From assembly GCA_934636265.1 (NCBI GenBank), contig CAKUAD010000009.1:1-60760 (forward strand): a stretch of 60,760 nt of DNA, in the 5' to 3' direction. Below are positions 34,380 to 42,568 of this stretch, in pieces (the stretch's first letter is position 1; each line of letters opens with the position of its first letter). The translations under genes and the position numbers were made by a program. This stretch comes from an uncultured Flavobacterium sp. Lineage in GTDB: Bacteria > Bacteroidota > Bacteroidia > Flavobacteriales > Flavobacteriaceae. Below the pieces are notes generated by a model, which saw only the letters and a program-made list of their open reading frames with translations, was not told where the DNA came from and did no database searches.

Positions 34380-34883
34380 TTAGTAGTTGATTTGGTCTTC
34401 TGGTGAGCCGGCCGTTAGCAACATGGCCTTTTTTTGTCCGCGCACCTGTGTTTGTATAATGTTCTGTTGGTCGGGTTCCAAGTCAAATAGATTTTTGTTT
34501 CGCATCCACAATGACTTAATGTCGGCGACGCCCGTTACGCGAAAATAACACACCATCACATCTTCCTGGACTTCCTTTGTCCGGAACTCGATGGAAACCG
34601 GCTTCTGATTGATCCGCAGCGACATGTTAGCCAGCAGGTAATCGCGCATCAGTTGCTCGTGACGCGGCTTTTCGAGCGATTCGCCCAAGTACACCTTTTC
34701 ACCTGATTTCTTTTCGACGGCATTGTTAAGATCGTCCAGAAAAATCCGCGAAGTGATCTGCAGCATCTGCTTTTCCGGCACAAAATTCAATTGGTACATC
34801 GACACGTAAAATTTGTGGGACGAATGACTGCTGAAAAGTATCCAAAAAGATACGCCTAAGATGATGGGGACTAATCTGCGCAT
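34380..34883 (-). CDS. DUF6702 family protein
   Basis: A 167-residue exported protein: hydrophobic N-terminus (MRRLVPIILGVSFWILFSS) followed by HKFYVSMYQLNFVPEKQMLQITSRIF, the start of the DUF6702 domain as I know it from flavobacteria. Function is unknown. It precedes the M1 peptidase by 2 bp, a pairing I recall from other flavobacterial genomes. I take the ATG at 34883 as start; a perfect TATATTTG (34887-34894) lies 3 nt upstream, so transcription may begin at or inside the start codon. Confidence 0.82.
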   Translation of the reverse strand: MRRLVPIILGVSFWILFSSHSSHKFYVSMYQLNFVPEKQMLQITSRIFLDDLNNAVEKKSGEKVYLGESLEKPRHEQLMRDYLLANMSLRINQKPVSIEFRTKEVQEDVMVCYFRVTGVADIKSLWMRNKNLFDLEPDQQNIIQTQVRGQKKAMLLTAGSPEDQINY

Positions 34884-34886
34884 CAG

Positions 34887-34894
34887 CAAATATA
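34887..34894 (-). promoter_or_regulatory. TAnnTTTG element abutting the DUF6702 start
   Basis: TATATTTG on the minus strand, 3 nt before the ATG at 34883. No TTG at the -33 distance, so it could be chance. Confidence 0.4.
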
Positions 34895-34904
34895 ATTAAA
34901 AACA

Positions 34905-35678
34905 TCACTCCCCGCTATTGAAAGCCAAAGCCGTCTCGAGCAAGAACTGGGTGAGCAAAAGTTCGTTATCAGGATGAAACAATGACAGGTTTCCGCTGGC
35001 ACGGGCGCTGCAAAATTGCACGAACAATCCAACCTTGTCCTGCGGAATCCAAAATTTACGCCCCAGTTCCTCGTTAGTGTATTTTTTGCGCAGACGCGAT
35101 TCAAACGGATCTCCGTGACGGGCAAGGTTTCGCGCTTCCAGGGCCTCCCGCTTTTTCTTGGCGCCGATTCCGCTAAAAAGTGGCATAAGGCTCACGGAAT
35201 AAACCGGTGAGGCCTCGGCAGGAAGCGCAATGTTGGTCACGGCCGATTGCTGATCGTCGGTAAACTGAAGTTTCTGAATGTCCTGAGAACTGATGCCCAA
35301 CGCAATTTGAGGTGGAAGTTTTACCTTGATGTTTTTGCTGTCGGCATTGAGATTTCCGGTCAGGCGATACTGCTGAACAACAACTTCCTCGATGGAATTT
35401 GTACGCGGTTCCAGGTGGATGTCAACGCGGTCAACAAGATGTTCGGCCGTGACGATGAGCATTTTGGGCTGCATCGACAGCGACGAAAACTCCAAGGTGT
35501 CGGCCGCGCGGGCTACAATCGAAAATTTTCCCGTTGCATCGGTCAGCGCAAAACGCTTTAAGCTGATGTTGTTCACCGTGACATTTTCCACCGGATAATG
35601 TTCAGACCAGATCTCGCCTTTAAGTTCCTGCGCACCTGCAAAAGCCGTCGCCAGCAAAAACATCCAACTACCTTTCAT
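34905..35678 (-). CDS. Exported carboxypeptidase-like regulatory domain protein (second of a pair)
   Basis: A 257-residue protein with a signal peptide (MKGSWMFLLATAFAGAQ) and an N-terminal CarboxypepD_reg-like beta domain (ENVTVNNISLKRFALTDATGKFSIVARAADTLEFSS), the module that precedes TonB-dependent receptors in Bacteroidetes but here stands alone. The C-terminal half is helical and charged with no motif I know. It is a diverged paralogue of the next gene upstream (35668-36399), sharing the order of domain, VEEVVVQQYR-like strand and LPPQ/LRTA region. The two overlap by 11 bp. Confidence 0.8.
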   Translation of the reverse strand: MKGSWMFLLATAFAGAQELKGEIWSEHYPVENVTVNNISLKRFALTDATGKFSIVARAADTLEFSSLSMQPKMLIVTAEHLVDRVDIHLEPRTNSIEEVVVQQYRLTGNLNADSKNIKVKLPPQIALGISSQDIQKLQFTDDQQSAVTNIALPAEASPVYSVSLMPLFSGIGAKKKREALEARNLARHGDPFESRLRKKYTNEELGRKFWIPQDKVGLFVQFCSARASGNLSLFHPDNELLLTQFLLETALAFNSGE

Positions 35679-36399
35679 TTTGAATGATGTCTAAGTATTC
35701 GGCAGCAAGTTCGGCCAGCCGGAATTCAACCGGTCCCAAATCCTTGGTTTGCGCCAATTGGGCCAGCGATTTGTCTTCGACGGCAAAAAACAGGAAACCG
35801 CGCCAGTGTGATTCGGGAATCTTGAGTCGACCCACCAGGTACGGCTTTTCAAAATGGAGTTCGATGTAATCCATCAGTCGTTCCTTGCGCTCAACAGCCA
35901 GTTCCTTTTTAAGCATGGCGGTGCGTCCGGAAATCCAGTTGATCAGCGGATCGAGTGTGATAATGGAGCCTACCGTCATCTGGCTTGCGGTGCGCAACTT
36001 GCGTTCGGCTGGCGTGTATCGCTTGACGTTTTTAACAATGCCAAGTGATTCGGCGGTGATGTTTTTGTATTGTCGGACGCGGATTTCATCAATAGCCGTC
36101 ACCATGCTTTCGACTGTGACAAAATAAAGCGATTTTTCAAAGTCAGCCTCTTTTAGGACAACGGTTTTCCCAATGATGTGAACGGCCGATACCATCAGCG
36201 AATCGCCTGGTCGCGCCAAGATCGAAAAGTATCCGTGGGCGTCGGAAACTACGGCAAAATCAGCGTTGATGTTGATGATGTTGACGCCTTCCAGATCACC
36301 GCTGGTGAGTATCAGTTTGCCCTCGAGCCACTGGCGCGGTTGGGCTTGCCCCGAAGCTATAATAAATGCAAAAAGAAAAAGCGTGTAAAAGTGTTTCAT
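35668..36399 (-). CDS. Exported carboxypeptidase-like regulatory domain protein (first of a pair)
   Basis: A 243-residue protein with signal peptide (MKHFYTLFLFAFIIASGQAQ) and a CarboxypepD_reg-like domain (LEGVNIININADFAVVSDAHGYFSILARPGDSLMVSA). The strand AIDEIRVRQYKNITAESLGI follows, matching its downstream paralogue. The rest is helical with no catalytic motif. Such short stand-alone proteins are frequent in Flavobacteriaceae and of unknown function; an envelope location is implied by the signal peptide. Gene order is this gene, its paralogue, DUF6702 and the M1 peptidase, all on the minus strand, so they may be one operon. Confidence 0.82.
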   Translation of the reverse strand: MKHFYTLFLFAFIIASGQAQPRQWLEGKLILTSGDLEGVNIININADFAVVSDAHGYFSILARPGDSLMVSAVHIIGKTVVLKEADFEKSLYFVTVESMVTAIDEIRVRQYKNITAESLGIVKNVKRYTPAERKLRTASQMTVGSIITLDPLINWISGRTAMLKKELAVERKERLMDYIELHFEKPYLVGRLKIPESHWRGFLFFAVEDKSLAQLAQTKDLGPVEFRLAELAAEYLDIIQNER

Positions 36400-36490
36400 C
36401 GTAGGGATTTAAAACAACGTCGGCCCTGAGACCATCGCTTCATCGGTAAAGGTATCCGACGAGCGATGCAATAAAGTGCTAATCACTTCG

Positions 36491-36498
36491 TAAATTTG
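36491..36498 (+). promoter_or_regulatory. Promoter -7 element of pepE
   Basis: TAAATTTG, a perfect TAnnTTTG, 21 nt before the pepE ATG. No clear TTG at -33. Confidence 0.5.
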
Positions 36499-36519
36499 TG
36501 TTAATTTAAAATCAGCCAC

Positions 36520-37227
36520 ATGAAAAAAATGCTCATCGCCAGCACCTCGACGCTTCACGGCGGAACCTATCTGGACTATCTCTTACCGGAAATTAAAAAA
36601 CTATTTCAAGGTTGCAAACTGGTGGTGTTCATTCCTTATGCGCGGCCCGGAGGCATTACACATGAAGCCTACACGCAAAAGGCACGGGACGTTTTTGGGC
36701 CGATGGGTATTGTGGTTAAGGGAATTCACGAGTTCGACAATCCGCTTGAGGCCATCGATCAGGCGGATGGATTTTTTACCGGCGGCGGCAACACTTTTTT
36801 ACTGGTGACACAACTCTACCGCCACGGCCTCATGATTCCGCTGGCCGATGCCATTAAGAGCGGAAAACCCTATATGGGAAGCAGCGCCGGCAGCAACATT
36901 ACCGGGCTGACAATGCAAACCACCAACGATATGCCCATTGTTTACCCACCTGACTTAAGGACTTTGGCCTTGATTCCGTTTAACCTGAATCCGCACTATT
37001 TGGATCCGGAGGTGCACTCCAAACACATGGGCGAAACGCGCGAAACCAGAATCAGGGAGTTTCATCAGTTTAACGCCGTTCCCGTGTTGGGCTTGCGCGA
37101 AGGCAGTTGGATTGAAGTTTCCGACGGACAGATTTTGCTGCGGGGTGAATTATCGGCCCGATTGTTCCGCCAAGGGATGGATCCGGAAGAATTGGCCCCG
37201 GGCACCGACCTTTCGTTTATACACTGA
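36520..37227 (+). CDS. pepE: Dipeptidase E (alpha-aspartyl dipeptidase, S51)
   Basis: Cytosolic serine peptidase that hydrolyses dipeptides with N-terminal aspartate. The nucleophile is Ser122 in GSSAG, with Asp137 (TNDMPIV) and His159 (LNPHYLD) completing the triad; these sit at the Salmonella PepE positions plus two. The protein has 235 residues, normal for the family. It is a single gene, with a promoter upstream and the shared terminator at 37280-37306 downstream. Confidence 0.94.
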   Translation: MKKMLIASTSTLHGGTYLDYLLPEIKKLFQGCKLVVFIPYARPGGITHEAYTQKARDVFGPMGIVVKGIHEFDNPLEAIDQADGFFTGGGNTFLLVTQLYRHGLMIPLADAIKSGKPYMGSSAGSNITGLTMQTTNDMPIVYPPDLRTLALIPFNLNPHYLDPEVHSKHMGETRETRIREFHQFNAVPVLGLREGSWIEVSDGQILLRGELSARLFRQGMDPEELAPGTDLSFIH

Positions 37228-37279
37228 TCAAATTGGACTCCAGCCACCTAATGTGTAGAAACACCGGACGGCAAAAACG

Positions 37280-37306
37280 AAAAAACCCCGAATCTCTCCG
37301 GGGCTT
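37280..37306. terminator. Terminator shared by tRNA-Gly and possibly pepE
   Basis: CCCCG (37286-37290) pairs with CGGGG (37299-37303). On the minus strand it is followed by six T, ending the tRNA-Gly transcript; on the plus strand only CTTTG follows, so action on pepE is weaker. Confidence 0.72.
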
Positions 37307-37308
37307 TG

Positions 37309-37381
<73 letters not shown>

Positions 37382-37411
37382 ATTTGCAAAGGCATAACCT
37401 TATTGCGAGTG

Positions 37412-37441
37412 CAAATATAGTTCAAGATTTGTTTGATGCAA
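37412..37441 (-). promoter_or_regulatory. Promoter of tRNA-Gly
   Basis: Minus strand TTG (37441-37439), 19-bp spacer, TATATTTG (37419-37412), 30 bp before the mature tRNA 5' end. Both boxes match the Bacteroidetes consensus exactly. Confidence 0.78.
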
Positions 37442-37562
37442 ATTTTTTCAGGAAATATTTAGCGCCTCAAAAACCGACGAATCCTAGTTATTTGAAATTC
37501 AACAACTGAATTAATTACCTGGGGTGGCGGTTTTTTTGTACATTGGCTAAAAATCCCTTACT

Positions 37563-39140
37563 ATGAAACGGCGGATCCTCACCGTCCTGATCCTGGCGCT
37601 GTTTGTTGCCTGTAAAAAGGCTCCCGAACCCCGAAAACAAGTGCCGCTACCTGTCTTTAGGCATGAGATGAAGGGATTGACGGTTGATTCGACCCTGCTG
37701 GCCAGCCGCGACAGCGTCCTTTTTGTGTTTTACAAAATGAACAACTTTCAAACGGTTTGGTATCGGGAACAAAACCGCCGGCTGGTTCAGGCACATCTTA
37801 CGCAGGCGCGGTGCGACGGACTTATTCCGGAAGATTACAATACCGCACAACTTATGGAACTGGAACGCAGGTTTGACAACCTCTCCCAGCGCGAACTAGT
37901 TAATTACGACATCCTCCTGACCGAGACTGCCTGCAAGTATCTCAGGCATTTGACACAAGGCAAGATCAATCCGCGGGAATTTTACGCCAATTGGGATTTA
38001 CCGCCCAATCCCATAGATGTCAATGCCCTTTTGTCGGGCGGCATCAGCGGAGATTCATTGCCAAATGTGATCAAAAACGCCAAGCCGCCACACGATCATT
38101 ACGCAAGGCTTGAGCGCGCACTCGAGATTTTGGAAACCTTTCCGCGGGATCAGATGCGCAAAATTCCCTCGCTTTCAACCAAACTGCGTCTAAATGACAC
38201 TTCCAAAACAGTAGTCCTAATTAAAAAACGACTGATGTACTGGAACGATATGCCCTACCGCGATTCCATCAGCCCTGTCTATGACGAGGATGCCGTGCAG
38301 GCTATCAAGCGGTTTCAGTCCAGGCACGGATTGGCAGTTGACGGCGTCATTGGAAAAGGCACGCTTGAAGCGCTGAATTTTAGCCGTGAACAGCGCCGCC
38401 AGCAAATTGTGGCCAATATGGAGCGGTGGCGATGGTTTCCGCGCAGATTCAGCAACCACTATGTGATCATAAACATTCCGGCGTTTGAGATGACCCTGGT
38501 AAAAGATGGCGACACGGTACAGACCAACCGCGTTGTGGTAGGCAAAAGTGACCGAAAGACGCCCGTACTGGTTTCCCGCTTTAGCCGTGTTATCCTAAAC
38601 CCCACCTGGACCGTCCCGCCAACTATCGTTCGCGAAGACCTGACGCCCGATGCCCGACGAAACCGAGGCTATTTTGCCGCAAGACACATCACCATTTACA
38701 ACTGGCGTGGCGAAATCGTCAGCCCGGCTGATTGGAATCCTGACAAAGCAAGCAGCTACCGATACGTACAACGACCCGGTCCGGACAATGCCCTGGGAAC
38801 GGTCAAGTTTGATTATCCAAACCGATTTACGGTTTACCTTCACGACACCAATCATCGCGAGTTGTTTTCGCGCAGCAACCGTTCGTTGAGTTCAGGATGT
38901 ATCAGGGTTGAAGATCCTTTGCCACTGGCAGCCTACCTCATCAACAATGAAAAAATTGACCTGGACAGCATCACAAGCGTAATCGGGTCGCAAAAGACGA
39001 CACCGCATCCCGTGCGCGATCCCATCCACCTGTATCAACTATACTGGACAGCCTGGAGCGATAATGGAAAATTGATCTTCAGGGACGACATCTATCAACT
39101 GGATGCGCCGCTTTACGAAGCCTTAAGAAACCGTCGTTGA
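37563..39140 (+). CDS. L,D-transpeptidase, YcbB/LdtD type, lipoprotein
   Basis: A 525-residue periplasmic enzyme predicted to make 3-3 crosslinks in peptidoglycan. The N-terminus is a lipoprotein signal (MKRRILTVLILALFVACKK, lipobox cysteine near 18). A helical scaffold region, a peptidoglycan-binding segment (DEDAVQAIKRFQSRHGLAVDG) and the YkuD catalytic domain follow, with His427 in HDT and the nucleophile Cys446 in SSGCIR. The domain order matches E. coli YcbB (LdtD). Its 3' end overlaps a second, unrelated-subfamily L,D-transpeptidase gene by 18 bp in the opposite direction. Confidence 0.93.
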   Translation: MKRRILTVLILALFVACKKAPEPRKQVPLPVFRHEMKGLTVDSTLLASRDSVLFVFYKMNNFQTVWYREQNRRLVQAHLTQARCDGLIPEDYNTAQLMELERRFDNLSQRELVNYDILLTETACKYLRHLTQGKINPREFYANWDLPPNPIDVNALLSGGISGDSLPNVIKNAKPPHDHYARLERALEILETFPRDQMRKIPSLSTKLRLNDTSKTVVLIKKRLMYWNDMPYRDSISPVYDEDAVQAIKRFQSRHGLAVDGVIGKGTLEALNFSREQRRQQIVANMERWRWFPRRFSNHYVIINIPAFEMTLVKDGDTVQTNRVVVGKSDRKTPVLVSRFSRVILNPTWTVPPTIVREDLTPDARRNRGYFAARHITIYNWRGEIVSPADWNPDKASSYRYVQRPGPDNALGTVKFDYPNRFTVYLHDTNHRELFSRSNRSLSSGCIRVEDPLPLAAYLINNEKIDLDSITSVIGSQKTTPHPVRDPIHLYQLYWTAWSDNGKLIFRDDIYQLDAPLYEALRNRR

Positions 39141-39806
39141 AGCCTTGTGCGACGGGTGATAGATATAAAGACAGGATTTGTCCTTGATGATGTTGATAAC
39201 GCGCGAAGTCAATTCGACGGGAAGTGCGGGACATCCCTGACTGCGGCCAAGTCGGGTGTGGTTGCGTATAAATTGTTCTGACACATAATCAGCGCCATGA
39301 ATTACAACTGCTCGGTTGCGCGCATTGTCGTTGACGCCTTTTTCCAGCCCGTCCAAACGCAGGGAAAGGCCGTGTTTACCAGTGTAAACCTCGCCCGTGG
39401 CATAAAAACCAAGACTGCTTTGATTAGACTCCGGACGATTTGAAAACTTGGTGGCATACTCATTCCCGGTATTCCGCCCGTGTGCCACCAACGAATGTAA
39501 TAATACGGTGTTGGAAGCCATGTCGATTACCCAAAGGCGCTTGGTGTTTGAAGATAGACTAAAGTCGACCAACGTTAGGATGTCTTTTTTGACAAGGCCT
39601 TTTTCTTTTAAACGCTCAAATCCTTCCAGCGCCTGGATAAAACTGGTCATGCTGGGAAGCGCAAAATTGTTGGATTTTAGCGTGTTGTAGGTATGTTCGG
39701 CAGCCGAGACAACGGGAGGAGTTTCGGCAATTGGAGTTGGAGTGGTTGGGGTTGGGATTGCCGGCACCAGTAAAAGGGCAAGCAGCGGTAGCATTTTGTA
39801 TATCAT
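39123..39806 (-). CDS. Murein L,D-transpeptidase catalytic domain family protein (YkuD_2)
   Basis: A 227-residue exported protein with a hydrophobic N-terminus and a Pro/Thr-rich linker (PAIPTPTTPTPIAETPP). The YkuD_2 catalytic residues are visible: His170 in VVIHGADY and Cys192 in GRSQGCPAL; VDFSLSSNTKRLWVIDM begins the domain. It is probably a periplasmic L,D-transpeptidase or carboxypeptidase. An ATG four codons in (MLPLLALLL) is an alternative start. It faces the YcbB-type gene and overlaps it by 18 bp, so both act on peptidoglycan but are transcribed toward each other. Confidence 0.9.
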   Translation of the reverse strand: MIYKMLPLLALLLVPAIPTPTTPTPIAETPPVVSAAEHTYNTLKSNNFALPSMTSFIQALEGFERLKEKGLVKKDILTLVDFSLSSNTKRLWVIDMASNTVLLHSLVAHGRNTGNEYATKFSNRPESNQSSLGFYATGEVYTGKHGLSLRLDGLEKGVNDNARNRAVVIHGADYVSEQFIRNHTRLGRSQGCPALPVELTSRVINIIKDKSCLYIYHPSHKASTTVS

Positions 39807-40049
39807 AAATCAACTTCAGGTTAAGAATTCCAGACTGGGGAGCCAAAAATATAAATTAAACAATTCAATCCAAATGATTTTAATCAATTAATGCTGACAA
39901 ATAGCATGTTATGACTTTTAAAATCATCCCCTCATTGGTTGTAACGGCCTTAAAAACCGTGCCAAATCAGGAATTTCCTTAAATAGGATTTTTTAAACGC
40001 ATACTTTTCCATTTTATTGCACTTTTCTTACATCTTTTAAATTTTTATA

Positions 40050-40057
40050 TACATTTG
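40050..40057 (+). promoter_or_regulatory. TAnnTTTG element before the DUF5916 gene
   Basis: TACATTTG, perfect match, 5 nt before the ATG at 40063, in an AT-rich 256-bp gap. No TTG at the -33 distance. Nothing else is recognisable in the gap (39807-40062). Confidence 0.5.
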
Positions 40058-40062
40058 CGTTA

Positions 40063-42507
40063 ATGTGTCCCACTTACAAGCAAGGAATTCCCTATTTATT
40101 GCTCACATTCCTGCTCACGGCGGGAGTGTTTGGACAACCACAGCTACCGCCTAAAAAAATCCTGTTTGCCGAGCGCATAGGTGAGCCGATCGCAATCGAC
40201 GGCGAACTGATTGAGGACGTATGGCAGACAGCCGAGGCCGGAACCGACTTTGTCATGTATGCGCCAGATAACGGTCGCCCCATCAGCCCAACTAAAAAAA
40301 CCATAGTTAAAGTCTTGTACGACGACGAGGCCCTCTATGTTGCGGCGATGATGTATGACGACGAGCCGCACCTGATGCTGCACGAGGTGACGCAACGCGA
40401 CAATTTTGGATCGGCCGAAAATTTTGGCGTTTTTCTCAATGGATTTAACGACGGACAACAGGATTTCCGGTTTTTTGTGAGTTCGGCGGGCGTGCAGATG
40501 GACTGCCTCATGACCGAGGCCACGGGCGAAGACTTTACCTGGGACGCCATTTGGGACAGCAGCGTCAGGATCACTGATTTTGGCTGGGTTGCTGAACTCC
40601 GCATTCCGTACGCAGCGCTGAGATTCTCAAAACTTCCCGAGCAAGTCTGGGGTGTCAATTTTTACCGCGAACACCGCCGCGACCGCCAGCAATACACCTG
40701 GAACCACATCGACACACAAATTGGCGCCGAGGTGACGCAAAACGGTCTTTTGAAAGGCATACAAAACATCAAACCGCCGGTGCGCCTGTTTTTTATTCCT
40801 TACTCTTCCTATTATTACGGAAGCGAGCCTGCCGGCGTGAGCCATACTTTTAAAGCCGGAATGGACATCAAGTACGGCATCAACGATTCGTTTACGCTCG
40901 ATGCGATCCTGGTGCCTGATTTTGGGCAAACCCGATTTGACAACGTCATCCTGAATCTGGGCCCGTTTGAGCAGCAATTTGCCGAGAACCGACCGTTTTT
41001 CACTGAAGGGACTGACCTCTTTAATAAGGGCAATCTCCTCTACACCCGACGCATCGGCGGATCGCCCTCAACATTTGCCTATTCTTTAGATCCTGACGTG
41101 GTGATTGAAAATCCCGCAACGGTTAACCTCATCAACGCGCTTAAAGTTTCAGGGCGTACCAAAGACGGCTTGGGCATTGGCGTACTTAATGCCGTTACCG
41201 AGCGCACCTATGCCGAATCGCGCAACACCGCAACGGGTGAAAAACGCGACATATTGGTCGAGCCGCTGGCCAATTTTAACGTGCTGGTCGTCGACAAGCG
41301 GTTTAACCAAAATTCGTCGGTGTCATTTGTCAACACGAACGTCACGCGCGACGGCGAATACCGGGACGCAAACGTATCGGCGTTGGTCTTTGACCTGAAT
41401 ACCAAGGCCAACACCTACAAAATGGCCGGCGATTTTAAATACAGCCATATCAATGAGTTTGGCGACAACCCTAACCGCATGGGCTACAGCACTTCGTTGA
41501 CGCTGGCCGAAACCGCTGGAAACTACCGCTACGGCATGGGCGGTCAATACGTATCTACTGACTACGACCCCAACGATTTGGGCATCAACTTTATCACGCA
41601 TTACCACGCCGTTTGGCTTAACGGAAGTTACCGCATCATCAACCCAACCAAGACCTTCAATACATTTGTGCTCACGTCTGAAGTCTATTCGGAGTTTGAC
41701 AATTTTACCGGACGGGCTCAGGCAGCCAACCTAAGTTTTAACCTGAATTCCACCAATAAGAAGAACGATTACATAGGTGCGGCCTTTAACATCAATCCAC
41801 TGGAAACCTATGATTTTTACGAACCTCGGTATGAGGGCAGGTTTCTATATGTACCTGATAACTATTACGCCTACTTATACCTGTCGACGAATTACAACAG
41901 GAAATTTGCACTCGACATCCAGCCCATGATGACTTTGTGGGGCGAGGACAAACGCGAGCGGTGGTATCTGAATGTTTCGCCGCGCTACCGTTTTACCGAC
42001 CGAATCACTGCCGTTATGGCCTTTACGTTTGACCGTCTCAACGCCAACGTCGGCTATATTGACGACACCTACTCTGACGATGTCACGCCATTTGACATCT
42101 ACATGGCGCGTCGCGATCGCACTACCTACACCCTGACCTTTGGCGGAAAATACAGTTTGAACAAGGACATGACCATCAACCTGAATTCCCGATATTACTG
42201 GTCTTATGCCGAGAACCGCGAATTCTTTACCCTTACCGATAAGGGTTATCTGACGCCGGCAACCTATACTGAGAACGCGAACTCAAACTTTTCAACCTGG
42301 AATTTTGACCTAAACTATTCCTGGTGGTTTGCTCCCGGAAGCCAGGTATCGGTGTTGTACCGCAACAGCAATTTTTTGTCGACGAGAGCGATTGACAAAG
42401 ACATCAACCAAAATATATCCGACCTTTTCCAGGAAAACCTGAGCCATGTTTTCTCTATCAGCGTAAGGTATTTTATCGATTACAACCGCGCCCGAAAGTG
42501 GTTTTGA
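40063..42507 (+). CDS. DUF5916 protein: carbohydrate-binding-like domain plus outer-membrane barrel
   Basis: An 814-residue exported protein. A signal peptide (ending AGVFGQP) is followed by a family 9-like carbohydrate-binding domain (IGEPIAIDGELIEDVWQTAE to AELRIPYAALRFS, residues ~38-195) and a long DUF5916 region of alternating amphipathic strands with many Tyr and Phe, ending in VRYFIDYNRARKWF, as expected for an outer-membrane beta barrel. Function of the family is unknown; the layout suggests ligand capture at the surface. The gene stands alone between an L,D-transpeptidase gene and gpmI. Confidence 0.9.
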   Translation: MCPTYKQGIPYLLLTFLLTAGVFGQPQLPPKKILFAERIGEPIAIDGELIEDVWQTAEAGTDFVMYAPDNGRPISPTKKTIVKVLYDDEALYVAAMMYDDEPHLMLHEVTQRDNFGSAENFGVFLNGFNDGQQDFRFFVSSAGVQMDCLMTEATGEDFTWDAIWDSSVRITDFGWVAELRIPYAALRFSKLPEQVWGVNFYREHRRDRQQYTWNHIDTQIGAEVTQNGLLKGIQNIKPPVRLFFIPYSSYYYGSEPAGVSHTFKAGMDIKYGINDSFTLDAILVPDFGQTRFDNVILNLGPFEQQFAENRPFFTEGTDLFNKGNLLYTRRIGGSPSTFAYSLDPDVVIENPATVNLINALKVSGRTKDGLGIGVLNAVTERTYAESRNTATGEKRDILVEPLANFNVLVVDKRFNQNSSVSFVNTNVTRDGEYRDANVSALVFDLNTKANTYKMAGDFKYSHINEFGDNPNRMGYSTSLTLAETAGNYRYGMGGQYVSTDYDPNDLGINFITHYHAVWLNGSYRIINPTKTFNTFVLTSEVYSEFDNFTGRAQAANLSFNLNSTNKKNDYIGAAFNINPLETYDFYEPRYEGRFLYVPDNYYAYLYLSTNYNRKFALDIQPMMTLWGEDKRERWYLNVSPRYRFTDRITAVMAFTFDRLNANVGYIDDTYSDDVTPFDIYMARRDRTTYTLTFGGKYSLNKDMTINLNSRYYWSYAENREFFTLTDKGYLTPATYTENANSNFSTWNFDLNYSWWFAPGSQVSVLYRNSNFLSTRAIDKDINQNISDLFQENLSHVFSISVRYFIDYNRARKWF

Positions 42508-42509
42508 CG

Positions 42510-42517
42510 TAATTTTG
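42510..42517 (+). promoter_or_regulatory. Promoter -7 element of gpmI
   Basis: TAATTTTG matches TAnnTTTG, 51 nt before the gpmI ATG. No matching -33 TTG. Confidence 0.4.
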
Positions 42518-42568
42518 TAATCGAATCATAAAAATTCGGTCAAACGCCTAGGCAAATCAAAACATTGC

